A stretch of DNA of 64,000 nucleotides from NCBI GenBank assembly GCA_963840975.1, contig CAWJBC010000004.1, positions 13,016 to 77,015 of the forward strand, written 5' to 3'. A program made the translations under genes and the position numbers. The DNA comes from JAADJA01 sp963840975. GTDB taxonomy: Bacteria; Bacteroidota; Bacteroidia; Bacteroidales; JAADJA01. Below the pieces are notes generated by a model, which saw only the letters and a list, made by a program, of their open reading frames with translations, was not told the origin of the DNA and searched no databases. This document shows positions 35,370-44,592 of this stretch, piece after piece. Every line of letters begins with the position of its first letter. Within the stretch, counting starts at the first letter, position 1.

Positions 35370-36725
35370 TTATTTCTTATTGCTGAAAAGCAATGGTTTT
35401 GCAGTGATCATGCACCATCCCCAATAAGCAAATCCGGTTCCGCCGTTTTGAAAGCCTTGCAATTTTTCCATGCCGGTTGACGGAAGCATGGCTGAAAAAC
35501 CACCGGTAATGCTGATTTCGGGAATTATGGGAACATCAAAGGTAAAATCAAACTCCGAACCCAAAGGTTTAGCAAGAAATGCGTTTGCATCATAAGGATC
35601 TTGCACCCAATTCTGAAGACTGAAGTAATGATAATCGAGAGCAAGGGTTGATTTTTTGATGAAAATATATTTGATACCGGCGTACAAATCAACAAGTCCT
35701 CCACCAGCGGACGATTTACTCAGATTGTCAAATAAATCCATGTAGCCATAGTATTGATGACGACCACCATAAAAGAGATCAAAAAGATGATCCTTTTCCT
35801 GGTAATTACTATTGTCATTTTTAGCATTTTGTCCCGAATGGTAATCAATCCCTGCATTTATTATAAATGGATCCAGCTTTAAATCACCTCTGACGTTAAT
35901 AAAATAAGCGCTGACTTTATCTCCTCTGGTATTTTTTCCATTCTGATAAAAACCACTGGCTTTCATTGCAAATTTCCCCGGTTTGTAATTTACATACAAG
36001 CCATAAGTTCCCTTAATATAAATTGTATTTGGGGTTTCCTGTTTTAGAAAACCCGTTGCCAACGCCTGTAAGGAAACGTTTAGCCGGTCATTGATTTTTT
36101 TACTGATATACAGAAAATTTTGAGATTTTAATCTGCTTGCAAGGGGAACCTTAACAGTAATATTGGATTGACTGATCGTATCGAAATAAGTAACTTCCCT
36201 GTACAAATTATAGTCGTTACCTATAAGGTTTTCAATGTTATTATTAAGAGAAAGTCCAACATGAATTTTTATCTTTTCAGGCTCAAACTTGTAAAGCAAG
36301 CCATCATATTTAACCGAACTCTGGTTCCAGTTTCTCTTTGAAAACAATCTTTCATCTTCATAAACCCAGTATTGTCTTCCGATTTTAAATGAATTTGATT
36401 TACCTGCGAAAATTTCAATCCACCCTTCATTCAGGTCGAGGCTTGCATTGTCGCCATAAACACCTGTTGAAGTAAAAAGCTGCTCATCACCCCAAACCCT
36501 TACATCCTGCAGGCTGAAGCCCATTTTGAATTTTTCATGGTTGTAAAAAAGATTGAGCCGGGTGCGCTGGCTGACAAAGGTGGAAGCATCAGCATCTTCT
36601 GCCGGAAGTATTTTATAACCATGACGCACTTCAGCACGCGGGCGCAATTCGGCATTTATCTCTAATTGCCCAAATCCGGTGATTGCTATTAAGCATAAAC
36701 CGATCACAAACAGTATCTTTTTCAT
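35370..36725 (-). CDS. Outer-membrane beta-barrel protein (porin / alginate-export type)
   Basis: The 451-residue product has a signal peptide (MKKILFVIGLCLIAITGFGQ) followed by alternating beta strands with many Tyr, Asn and Gly residues, e.g. RPRAEVRHGYK, FVSQRTRLNLFYN and FKIGRQYWVYEDERLF. The layout resembles alginate-export-like barrels of Bacteroidota. The start is taken at the signal peptide. It is 7 bp behind pstB on the same strand, which suggests coexpression with phosphate uptake, so it may be an anion/phosphate porin. That function is inferred from position. Confidence 0.75.
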   Translation of the reverse strand: MKKILFVIGLCLIAITGFGQLEINAELRPRAEVRHGYKILPAEDADASTFVSQRTRLNLFYNHEKFKMGFSLQDVRVWGDEQLFTSTGVYGDNASLDLNEGWIEIFAGKSNSFKIGRQYWVYEDERLFSKRNWNQSSVKYDGLLYKFEPEKIKIHVGLSLNNNIENLIGNDYNLYREVTYFDTISQSNITVKVPLASRLKSQNFLYISKKINDRLNVSLQALATGFLKQETPNTIYIKGTYGLYVNYKPGKFAMKASGFYQNGKNTRGDKVSAYFINVRGDLKLDPFIINAGIDYHSGQNAKNDNSNYQEKDHLFDLFYGGRHQYYGYMDLFDNLSKSSAGGGLVDLYAGIKYIFIKKSTLALDYHYFSLQNWVQDPYDANAFLAKPLGSEFDFTFDVPIIPEISITGGFSAMLPSTGMEKLQGFQNGGTGFAYWGWCMITAKPLLFSNKK

Positions 36726-36732
36726 AATGAAT

Positions 36733-37497
36733 TTAATTAAATGCTCCTTTAATAAATTGTTTAGTTTTTTCTTCATGCGGATCATTGAAGAATTGCTCTG
36801 CAGTACCATACTCAATAACTTCGCCCAGATACATAAAGATCACATGATCTGCAATTCTTCTGGCCTGCCTTAGAATATGGGTAACCATAATAATGCTGTA
36901 CCTTGATTTTAATTCCATAAATTTCTTTTCGATGGCTTCGCTTGAGATAGGATCAAGTGCAGATGTGGGTTCATCCGCAAGAATAATTTTTGGGTCAACC
37001 GCCAGTCCACGTGCAAGGCATAAGCGCTGCTGCTGGCCTATTGAAAGACTTGTAGCCGGCTCCCTGAGCCTGTCTTTAACCTCTTCCCAAAGATTGACCA
37101 TCCGGAGGTAATGTTCAACGCGTTTGTCAAGATATTTCTTTTTTCGGCGGCCACTGATCCTTAATCCATAACTTACATTTTTATAAATATTCATTGGCAA
37201 TGGATAAGGGCGTTGCGATAATAAACCCATCTGTTTCCTGATATCATTTACATTCTTCTTTGTGTGTAAAATATCTTCTTCACCAATGAAAATATTTCCC
37301 TCAACAGTGGCTTCCGGATAGAGGTCAGTAAGACGGTTGAGGCATTTCATTAATGTGGTTTTGCCACATCCCGATGGTCCAATAATTACCGTTAACTTAT
37401 TATTGGGTATCTCCAGATTAATATTTTTCAGGATCGGCTTATTTCCGATGGACATGTTTAAGTTCACGATCCTGATTTTCGCTTCCTGATCTTTCAT
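36733..37497 (-). CDS. pstB: Phosphate ABC transporter ATP-binding protein
   Basis: ATPase of the high-affinity phosphate importer. The Walker A motif GPSGCGKTT, Q-loop region LLSQRPYPLPMNIY, signature LSIGQQQRLCLARGLA and Walker B IILADEPTSALDP are visible in 254 residues. The signature has Ile in place of the first Gly of LSGGQ, which is unusual but the rest is canonical. It follows pstC and pstA in one operon. Confidence 0.95.
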   Translation of the reverse strand: MKDQEAKIRIVNLNMSIGNKPILKNINLEIPNNKLTVIIGPSGCGKTTLMKCLNRLTDLYPEATVEGNIFIGEEDILHTKKNVNDIRKQMGLLSQRPYPLPMNIYKNVSYGLRISGRRKKKYLDKRVEHYLRMVNLWEEVKDRLREPATSLSIGQQQRLCLARGLAVDPKIILADEPTSALDPISSEAIEKKFMELKSRYSIIMVTHILRQARRIADHVIFMYLGEVIEYGTAEQFFNDPHEEKTKQFIKGAFN

Positions 37498-37498
37498 A

Positions 37499-38383
37499 TC
37501 AATCTGAAATTTTTAGTTTTTGAAAACGCTTCGTAAAATACCTGGATAATATGCTAATTGTTAAAACTATCACCGTTAATACAACTGCTGAGGCATACGC
37601 CCTTGCCTTAACCTCATCAATTGGGGAAGACAACTGGAAAAAAATGGATAACGGAAGAGTGGCTGTTGGTTGTGAAAGCGAAGTCGGCAGGTAATCGGTA
37701 TATCCAGTAGTGAAAAGAACAGAAGCTGCGTCACCAATTGCCCGGCCAAAGGACAATAAAATAGCTGTTATAACACCAGGAATACATTGTCTGAAAAATA
37801 CGAAATAAGCTGTTTCGGATTTGGTTGAGCCCAATGACATAGATGACTCGTAAAGTCCTCTCGGTACAGTTTTCAACACCTCATCCATCCCCCGCACCAT
37901 TATCGGAATTATGAATAAGGTTACTGTGATTATCCCAGCCAGCAATGAAGTGCGCAAGCCAAGGTAAATCATCAAAGTAAAGCCAAAAGCTCCATAAACT
38001 ATGGAAGGCACACCCCACAATAAATCGAGAAAGAATCTGATTGCATTTACAAGTTTTATCCTGTTAATAAGGTGAATATTTATAAAAAGCGCCACTGGCA
38101 AGCCAATGATGAATGCAAGAAATGTCGCTCCAATTGAAAGATAAAGCGACCCCATTATGGCATTTAATATGCCTCCTTCCTTGCCAAAATAATAACCTCC
38201 TTTGGGTGTTTGGCTTATCATTTCCCACGAAATGGCCGGCAAGCCTTTTACAAGAATGCTGGCAATGAGGAGCAGCAGAGAAACAGCGATAAGCACGGTC
38301 GAAAGAAACATGAATATCCGGAACATGCGTTCCTCCGCTTTCATGATAATATTTCTATCCGGTAATCTACGCTGCCTTTTCAT
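37499..38383 (-). CDS. pstA: Phosphate ABC transporter permease PstA
   Basis: Inner-membrane permease of 294 residues with six hydrophobic helices. The EAA-like loop YESSMSLGSTKSETAYFVFFRQCIPG is visible, as is RAIGDAASVLFTTGYT. It overlaps pstC by 17 bp and is one base away from pstB, so translation is coupled. Confidence 0.94.
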   Translation of the reverse strand: MKRQRRLPDRNIIMKAEERMFRIFMFLSTVLIAVSLLLLIASILVKGLPAISWEMISQTPKGGYYFGKEGGILNAIMGSLYLSIGATFLAFIIGLPVALFINIHLINRIKLVNAIRFFLDLLWGVPSIVYGAFGFTLMIYLGLRTSLLAGIITVTLFIIPIMVRGMDEVLKTVPRGLYESSMSLGSTKSETAYFVFFRQCIPGVITAILLSFGRAIGDAASVLFTTGYTDYLPTSLSQPTATLPLSIFFQLSSPIDEVKARAYASAVVLTVIVLTISILSRYFTKRFQKLKISD

Positions 38384-39266
38384 ATCTCATTATTACAGTT
38401 CGTGAAGCTAAATTAAATACCACAACCACGACAAATAATATCAAAGCGGCCAACATCAGGGCAGAATCGTACTGAGGAATGGAAAGCATTTCTCCATAAT
38501 TATTTGCTATTAATGCTGGCAAGGGATAGCCAGGTTGAAATGTTCCTGTTGGTATTTTTGCCACATTACCAACTACCATCAAAACGGCTATTGTTTCGCC
38601 AAAAGCTCTTGAAATTCCCAAACCAAATGCGGAGATAATTCCCGGTAAGGCCTTTTTCAACATAACAAATTTTATTGTCTGCCATTTGGTTGCCCCAACA
38701 GACAAGGAAGCTTCAAATAATTCTACAGGAATAGTCCGGAAAATTTCAATCAGAATATTGAGTACAAATGGAATAATCATGATGGATAAAACCACTGCTC
38801 CTGCCAGGATACTGTATCCGGAAACATCCTTTCCCAAAAATGGACCCAGGTAATTCCCAACAAAGGGAACAACGATCAATATGCCCCAGACACCAAAAAT
38901 AACCGATGGAATTCCGGCCAGGATGTCAATCACCGGGTGCATGATCCTCAGGACATAATTTTTTGCATATTGGGTAAGGTGAATGGAAGTAAGCAGGCAA
39001 ACCGGGCCCGCAATTAACATTGATAAAACGGTAACCCAAATAGAACTAATAATGAAAGGAAGAAAACCAAACTCCCCTTTCATCGGACGCCAGATGCTGG
39101 AAAACAACAAATCAACCAGGGAATGATTGCCCAATATCAACATTGATTTTATCAGAAGTCCGGCAAACAAAATGAATGGTAAAATCATGATGAACATCAG
39201 GCAGATCATCATCCAGCTAAAATGAAACCTGTCTTTAAGTCCTCTGCTAATTTCAAAAAACCGCAT
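38367..39266 (-). CDS. pstC: Phosphate ABC transporter permease PstC
   Basis: Second permease subunit, 299 residues with six helices. Typical parts are LAGIPSVIFGVWG, the EAA-like loop FEASLSVGATKWQTIKFVMLKK and SRAFGETIAVLMVVGN. It lies 3 bp behind pstS. The four genes pstS, pstC, pstA, pstB are in the classical order; phoU is not present in this window. Confidence 0.95.
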   Translation of the reverse strand: MRFFEISRGLKDRFHFSWMMICLMFIMILPFILFAGLLIKSMLILGNHSLVDLLFSSIWRPMKGEFGFLPFIISSIWVTVLSMLIAGPVCLLTSIHLTQYAKNYVLRIMHPVIDILAGIPSVIFGVWGILIVVPFVGNYLGPFLGKDVSGYSILAGAVVLSIMIIPFVLNILIEIFRTIPVELFEASLSVGATKWQTIKFVMLKKALPGIISAFGLGISRAFGETIAVLMVVGNVAKIPTGTFQPGYPLPALIANNYGEMLSIPQYDSALMLAALILFVVVVVFNLASRTVIMRYEKAA

Positions 39267-39269
39267 GGA

Positions 39270-40238
39270 TTAGGGAGTTAATTTTGCCAATTCCTGATTG
39301 ATTTTTTCCTCTGATAAATTTACATAACCTGCTTCTTCAACGAATTTTTGGCCATCGGTCAATATCCATTTCAGAAACTCAATTATAACCTTATCTGAAG
39401 GTTTGCCTTTCGACACAAAATAAAGATCACGTGCTGGAGGGGAAGGATACTTCCCTATTTTTGTGGCAATGGTTACTTCATCAATAGTAGAATAAATATC
39501 CTCATCAGCACTGATCAATCCATCGCTATTTAAGTCAATCGGAATGACATCCATTTTATCATAGCATTTACGGGTTTTCAAGTCATACACATAGATCACA
39601 TTATTAAATCCCAGGCTGTAAATATCATTTTTTACAGCATCTGCCATCCCGGGATCACCAAATACTCCCACCCCGATCAGGCTTTCCTGATCCCTGCCAA
39701 GGTATTCACCCCACATTTGTGCTGCTCCACAAGCGTCTGAACGTGTATAAATATTGATTTGCTTGTCTTCGCCATCCTTAAATAAATCCTTCCATTTTAC
39801 AATTTCTCCTTTAATAAATATTTTTTCAAATTGATCACGTGAAATTCCTTTTTCCCTTACCTGTTTAATCCATGGATTAGCTGCATTGATGGTAGGCAAT
39901 ACCGCGTCTTTTGTAACAGCAATCCACCAGCATCCCTGTGATTTTTCCGATTCAGAAATACCTCTTGAGAACATCCCAAGGTCAACCATGCCGGATAAGG
40001 CATCGGCCATCCCTTTGCCCGCACCTCCGGCAGAAATATCAATTCTGACCTGGGGGTAAATTTTCTGAAATTCTTCAGCCCATTTCGCAGTAAGCGGATA
40101 CAAAGCAAAAGCTCCTGAAATACTTATTGTCCCACGAAGCTCGCCGCTGGTTACTGATTTATTGTTCTGCTGACCACAACCACTGTTCAGAATTAAACCG
40201 ATGATTAAGGCATTAGCTGCAAATATTAATTTTTTCAT
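39270..40238 (-). CDS. pstS: Phosphate-binding lipoprotein PstS with an EF-hand-like loop
   Basis: Substrate-binding protein of the phosphate importer. The start at 40238 gives a lipoprotein signal ending in LNSGCG. Phosphate-binding features include ISGAFALYPLTAKWAEEF, SAGGAGKGM and TRSDACGAAQMW. At residues 235-246 there is a complete canonical EF-hand loop (DLNSDGLISADE; ligand positions D, N, D, L, S, E) inside the C-terminal lobe, which suggests calcium binding. The length is 322 residues. First gene of the pst operon. Confidence 0.93.
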   Translation of the reverse strand: MKKLIFAANALIIGLILNSGCGQQNNKSVTSGELRGTISISGAFALYPLTAKWAEEFQKIYPQVRIDISAGGAGKGMADALSGMVDLGMFSRGISESEKSQGCWWIAVTKDAVLPTINAANPWIKQVREKGISRDQFEKIFIKGEIVKWKDLFKDGEDKQINIYTRSDACGAAQMWGEYLGRDQESLIGVGVFGDPGMADAVKNDIYSLGFNNVIYVYDLKTRKCYDKMDVIPIDLNSDGLISADEDIYSTIDEVTIATKIGKYPSPPARDLYFVSKGKPSDKVIIEFLKWILTDGQKFVEEAGYVNLSEEKINQELAKLTP

Positions 40239-40333
40239 GGTGATGAATTTTTTTCCTGGCAAAACTAAAATTGTTGCAGGTCCGATAAAACAGCCTAAAT
40301 ACCCAATTTTAAAGGGTGGATTAGCCGTATGAA

Positions 40334-40360
40334 AAAGGCGTATTATTCCAATACGCCTTT
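40334..40360 (-). terminator. Terminator of the histidine kinase/regulator pair
   Basis: A perfect 11-bp stem AAAGGCGTATT/AATACGCCTTT with a 5-base loop lies 39 bp behind the regulator stop; on the minus strand a T5 run follows. It also insulates the pst operon from upstream transcription. Confidence 0.85.
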
Positions 40361-40398
40361 AAGCGTAGAAAAAAGTTACTGAAGAAAAGTTAATGCTG

Positions 40399-41034
40399 CT
40401 AATTGTTTACAAGATTGTTTCTGATTGCATACATAATCAGGCTGGCGGTATTTTTCGACTGTGTCTTGCTGAGTAAATTCTCCCGGTGTTTATCGACAGT
40501 CCTTTTATTAATATTTAAAACATCGGCTATTTCGGCATTTGACAATCCCTTGCAGATATAATAGAGCACCTGCGATTCACGCTCGGTGAGTTCGCCCGAC
40601 TTGTTTATGGCCGGCTTAAAATTCTTTACAATTCGGTACAGGATATCTGAAGAGAAATAGTTTGCTCCTTCTCCCACGGATTGAATGGCATTTTTTACCT
40701 CATTAATATCCGAATCTTTAAGCAAGAAACCTTTCACACCTGACGAGATCATCCTGTAATAATACTGCTCATCTCCGTACATTGAAAGGGCAATTATTTT
40801 TAAATCCGGGAACTGCTCAAGCGATCTAAGGGTTGCTTTAACACCGTCCATCACTGGCATATCAATGTCCATAAATGCTATGTCAATGGGATTATTTCTT
40901 ATCATTTCCAGAAACTCCAGTCCGTTGGATGCTTCGTAAATCCGGTCAATCATCTCAAAATTCTCCAGCAGCAAATGCAATCCTTTTCTGAATAAAGTGT
41001 GATCATCCACTATGATAATGTTGTATTTCTTCAT
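40399..41034 (-). CDS. NarL/LuxR-type response regulator
   Basis: Two-domain regulator of 211 residues. The receiver domain has the phospho-acceptor in FMDIDMPVMDG (about Asp55) and a Lys in LLKDSD; the C-terminal LuxR helix-turn-helix is LTERESQVLYYICKGLSNAEIADVLNINKRTVDKHR. It begins one base behind the kinase gene and forms a pair with it. Whether it controls the adjacent pst operon is open. Confidence 0.95.
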   Translation of the reverse strand: MKKYNIIIVDDHTLFRKGLHLLLENFEMIDRIYEASNGLEFLEMIRNNPIDIAFMDIDMPVMDGVKATLRSLEQFPDLKIIALSMYGDEQYYYRMISSGVKGFLLKDSDINEVKNAIQSVGEGANYFSSDILYRIVKNFKPAINKSGELTERESQVLYYICKGLSNAEIADVLNINKRTVDKHRENLLSKTQSKNTASLIMYAIRNNLVNN

Positions 41035-41985
41035 TTACGAAAGCTTAATATCAATATTAATATGAACACCCTTATTTTCCTCACGGTCGACATTGAATGT
41101 TCCGTTGATGGATTTGAGCCTGGACATTATGTTGGGAATTCCTCTTCCTTCATTTTCCTTGTTTAGCACTTCTTCCAGGTCAAAACCGATTCCGTTGTCA
41201 TAATAGTAAAGCGTAAGTGCATTTTCTTTCAAGTACAGATCGATGTTTATTGTCTTTGCCGAGGCATGCTTTACGGTATTTGAGATAAGCTCGCAGATGA
41301 CGCGATAAAGGATGACTTCAATGTTCCTGTCAAATCGCCTGTCGCCCAGGTTTGAATTAACATCAATATCTATGGTTTTTGATGCACTTACATTTTCGGC
41401 AAAAGTCTTGACAGCTGACAATAATCCAAAATTGTCCAAAATGTGGGGACTTAAATTATTGGAAATTTCCTTGATGGAGTTCAGGGCTTCATTCACCATA
41501 TTTCCCATATTCTCGATTATTTTTTTGTCACTGCCATCCGTTTGTTTTTGGGTGAGCGATGAAATGGACATTTTGATGGAGGAAAGCAGCGGGCCTAATC
41601 CGTCGTGAAGATCTTTGGCAAATCGAAGTCTTTCTTTTTCTTCCGTTTTTACAATGGTGCTCAGAATCCTGCTTTCCGTTTTTGCCCTGAAATTTTCGCT
41701 CAGATCAAGATACTTAAATATTTTTTTAATAAAGATGATGCCGATAGCTACCAGCACTGAAATTGATACGCCTATCCATATGCCGGCATTCGCAACAAGG
41801 ACTCCTTCCTTATCTGTAATAAAGGGTACAAGTTCAAAAACACGCCTTACTGCCATGAGCAACAATGCAATTGTCAGTACAATCCAAGAAATATTATACT
41901 TTGTTCTTTTAATAAGGCTTACAGCAGTGATGGCCGCATAAAGCTGAAGAAAGATAGCGATTACTAAAGCAATTTTAAATATCAT
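41035..41985 (-). CDS. Sensor histidine kinase (HisKA_3 type)
   Basis: Membrane kinase of 316 residues. Three hydrophobic helices (about 4-24, 33-49, 67-87) have almost no periplasmic domain between them, so the signal is probably sensed in or at the membrane. The HisKA_3 dimerisation motif RLRFAKDLHDGLGPLLSSI carries the phosphorylated His, and the ATPase part has ELISNTVKHA, DNGIGFD and GRGIPNIMSR. Partner of the adjacent NarL-type regulator. Confidence 0.94.
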   Translation of the reverse strand: MIFKIALVIAIFLQLYAAITAVSLIKRTKYNISWIVLTIALLLMAVRRVFELVPFITDKEGVLVANAGIWIGVSISVLVAIGIIFIKKIFKYLDLSENFRAKTESRILSTIVKTEEKERLRFAKDLHDGLGPLLSSIKMSISSLTQKQTDGSDKKIIENMGNMVNEALNSIKEISNNLSPHILDNFGLLSAVKTFAENVSASKTIDIDVNSNLGDRRFDRNIEVILYRVICELISNTVKHASAKTINIDLYLKENALTLYYYDNGIGFDLEEVLNKENEGRGIPNIMSRLKSINGTFNVDREENKGVHINIDIKLS

Positions 41986-42113
41986 AAGTAAGGAATAAAA
42001 TTTAGAAGTGCCATCAATTCGATCTTTTGTAATGCCTTAAAAATTTTGCGAATACAAATTTAGCGTATTTACAATTGTAATTTTAGACAATCTATCGGAT
42101 TCACCCAAAATAA

Positions 42114-42142
42114 AAAAGGGTATTCTCGACCGGATACCCTTT
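42114..42142 (-). terminator. Terminator of the sigma factor operon
   Basis: Arms AAAGGGTAT and ATACCCTTT form a hairpin 24 bp behind the last gene of the operon; on the minus strand a T6 run follows. Confidence 0.8.
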
Positions 42143-42165
42143 TCAATTATTTGTGATGCTTTTTA

Positions 42166-42900
42166 TCAATATTTTTTCAAACTCCCTGCCCCCGAAACAT
42201 CTGTTTGTAAAAGTTTAGGCTCTCCTTTATATTTTAAACTTGCTGCCCCCGAAACGTCAACCGATAATTCACTTTTGACATAAATTTTCGCATGTGAGGC
42301 ACCGCTGATGTCAGCCGAATATTTTTCCGCCTCCAGTTCCAAAGCGTCAAGATCGGATGCGCCTGAAAGTTCAAGACTGACTTCATTTGCATTCCCGAAC
42401 ATTTCAATCTGGCTGGCGCCGCTAAATTCAAGGCTAAGGTGATTAGCCGTTAGCTTTAGTTCGATATCCGAAGCACCGCTGCATTCAAGGTCAAGATCAT
42501 TGAGGTTGAGTTTGGTTTCGCAGGTCAGTTTGCAGGCTCCGCTGATATCCATTTCCTCAAGTTTGGTGATGGTAAGGTAAATGTTAAGAGCATTTGAATT
42601 ATTGATATCCTTTGTTGTAGAAATTTTCAGGCTATTACCTCTGATTTCTGTAGAGATATATTCAAGCAGATTTTCATCCGCCTCAACAGTTAACGACTCT
42701 TTATCGCCCTGGGTGAGAAAAACCCTGAAAGCTCCGCCAACCTCCAGCGAATTGAAAGAGGATATTTGTCTTTCCTGTTTAATAACATTACCATTACCCT
42801 TTATTCCGTTGAATGCATAAGAACAACCCGATTGCATCGTCAGCAGGAAAGTCAGTATTAACGAAAATCCAGCAATTTTTTTGATTTTTAATGTTTTCAT
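42166..42900 (-). CDS. DUF2807 head-GIN domain lipoprotein
   Basis: The 244-residue protein has a lipoprotein-type signal (LLTMQSGCSYAF) and the GNGNV start of the head-GIN/DUF2807 domain. The rest is a repeat of short beta rungs: seven SGA triplets (such as DISGAC, ECSGAS, EFSGAS, ELSGAS, DISGAS, DVSGAA, DVSGAG) at about 18-25-residue spacing, which predicts a right-handed beta helix. The family's function is unknown. It is the last gene of an ECF sigma factor operon. Confidence 0.88.
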   Translation of the reverse strand: MKTLKIKKIAGFSLILTFLLTMQSGCSYAFNGIKGNGNVIKQERQISSFNSLEVGGAFRVFLTQGDKESLTVEADENLLEYISTEIRGNSLKISTTKDINNSNALNIYLTITKLEEMDISGACKLTCETKLNLNDLDLECSGASDIELKLTANHLSLEFSGASQIEMFGNANEVSLELSGASDLDALELEAEKYSADISGASHAKIYVKSELSVDVSGAASLKYKGEPKLLQTDVSGAGSLKKY

Positions 42901-42970
42901 GATTTAAATTATTTTAGTTAAACTTGAATTAATAAATGCCTTATTGAGCATAATTTTGGCTTGCCCCTTA

Positions 42971-44026
42971 TTAACGATAGTAAAGCGTCACCCCGGAATT
43001 TTGCGAATTGATCATTACCTTCGACTGGGTATCTGAATTTCCACCTATCAAACCCTCAAACTTTTTTGATGTATATGACATTTCAACTACCGAAAGCTTA
43101 GCCCTTTCCTGTGGATATGTAAAATCGCCCATTTTTACCGTAGCATTAATTCTGAAACTGCAATCCGTAATAAATCCAATTTTCGCATCCGAAAAACTAT
43201 TTGTTATATCAATGAGTTTAAAACTTTTGCCAACTTCTTTAACCTTCAGTTCACCATAATCAAAGTTTGCGGTAAGTGTTTGCTCAACGGTTCTGATTTC
43301 AACGTCTGAGAAATCGGACTCAATATCAATATTACGAACCGATCCGATAAAATCGTCATCATAACCCGTTTCGAGAGTGAGCACATCAATTTTCCCGATG
43401 TTCAATTCTGAGAATTTTGATTCTGCGGTCATGTCATTGACCTCATCAATTTTAAGCTCAGAATATTTCAGATCCATTTTTGCACTCTTGATGTAGCCAA
43501 TGTATCCATCGCTAAACTGAATATCTATCTTGTTTGTACTTCCTGACAGCTTTTTGGCATCAATGGTTCCGTAACCGAGGTCAATGGTGGCTGATCCTCC
43601 AACTTCTGCAATGATAATATCTCCGAACTTATTGTTCAGTTCAACATTGATAGTCTTTGGAATATAGATCATATAATCAATGCTTAAATCATTATTGCCT
43701 CTGTCGAAGAGGTTATCTTCCATTGAAGTGATAGCTGTTACGAGGGAATTGCTACCTGTAATATTGATCTTTATTTTATCAAAATATTTATTGGCCTTTT
43801 CCTGATTTGAAGCCGTTACGGTAATGGTGACATCAATGGAGATCGCATTTTTGTCCCAATTCTCACAATGGACTTTTCCAAATTTGTTTTTAACCGAAAG
43901 GGTCGCATCCTTATTCACATCAAAGGATTTGCTTATCTTTTTGGTAAACTCATCGGACGCCTGCAACTGAAAGTACATCAGGGTACTCAGCAAGATGATC
44001 GGCAGGCTTGATTTTAATGTTTTCAT
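42971..44026 (-). CDS. Secreted beta-helix-type protein (DUF4097-like)
   Basis: The 351-residue product has a signal peptide (MKTLKSSLPIILLSTLMYFQLQA). The mature part starts with KSFDVNKDATLSVKNKFGKVHCENWDKNAI, a pattern seen in DUF4097-like proteins, and continues with repeated short strands (KFGDIIIAEVG, YSELKIDEV, KFSELNIGKI, DFSDVEIRTV, DYGELKVKEV). I infer a beta solenoid on the cell surface or periplasm. It lies 14 bp behind the putative anti-sigma gene and is in the same operon. Confidence 0.7.
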   Translation of the reverse strand: MKTLKSSLPIILLSTLMYFQLQASDEFTKKISKSFDVNKDATLSVKNKFGKVHCENWDKNAISIDVTITVTASNQEKANKYFDKIKINITGSNSLVTAITSMEDNLFDRGNNDLSIDYMIYIPKTINVELNNKFGDIIIAEVGGSATIDLGYGTIDAKKLSGSTNKIDIQFSDGYIGYIKSAKMDLKYSELKIDEVNDMTAESKFSELNIGKIDVLTLETGYDDDFIGSVRNIDIESDFSDVEIRTVEQTLTANFDYGELKVKEVGKSFKLIDITNSFSDAKIGFITDCSFRINATVKMGDFTYPQERAKLSVVEMSYTSKKFEGLIGGNSDTQSKVMINSQNSGVTLYYR

Positions 44027-44040
44027 ACGTTTAAATTTAA

Positions 44041-44580
44041 TTAGTTAGTCTGGCTTAATGTATTTAATATCTTATCAACAATTCTTGCCTTCTCTCTCTG
44101 GTTCTGAAGCAAGGCATTTAGTATCCGTTCGTTATTTGGATTTTGAGCATATTCCTTTTCCAATTCTGTAGTATTCTCTTCAAGTGATTTCAATTCAAAC
44201 ATTGCCTTTTCTTTTACCCTTTTGGCTTCGTCGGAGGAACTGGCAAAATCATCAATCTGGTTCACTTTTTTATCGGTCAGCACGTTGTAGTATTGCATCG
44301 CTTCCACCAATTCCATAGGCAATTCAGCCGAAGCAATGCTTTGGGTGAATAATCTTTTGATCACGGGCAGACGGTCGGTATAGATCAGCGTAGTGACGGC
44401 AACAAAAACCAGCACCGCTGCGGCAATTCTGACGGCGATAGCATACCGTTCAAACCAGCCCTCTTTTTTGAGGTGATGTTCAGCCAGCTTATCGGTGAAC
44501 CTTTCCAGGTGCCCATCACGGGGTTCATTGTCGCTGAAAGCCTCCTTATTGTTTTTAATGATATCTTCTATGCGTTTCAT
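44041..44580 (-). CDS. Single-pass membrane protein, putative anti-sigma factor
   Basis: The 179-residue protein has a cytoplasmic N-terminal part (about 1-47, with HLERFTDKLAEHHLKK), one membrane helix at about 48-66 and a helical, charged C-terminal part with a probable coiled coil. No zinc anti-sigma motif is visible. Its place 12 bp behind the ECF sigma factor, and its one-helix layout, support an anti-sigma role; this remains an inference. Confidence 0.65.
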   Translation of the reverse strand: MKRIEDIIKNNKEAFSDNEPRDGHLERFTDKLAEHHLKKEGWFERYAIAVRIAAAVLVFVAVTTLIYTDRLPVIKRLFTQSIASAELPMELVEAMQYYNVLTDKKVNQIDDFASSSDEAKRVKEKAMFELKSLEENTTELEKEYAQNPNNERILNALLQNQREKARIVDKILNTLSQTN

Positions 44581-44592
44581 GACGTGCTTTAA

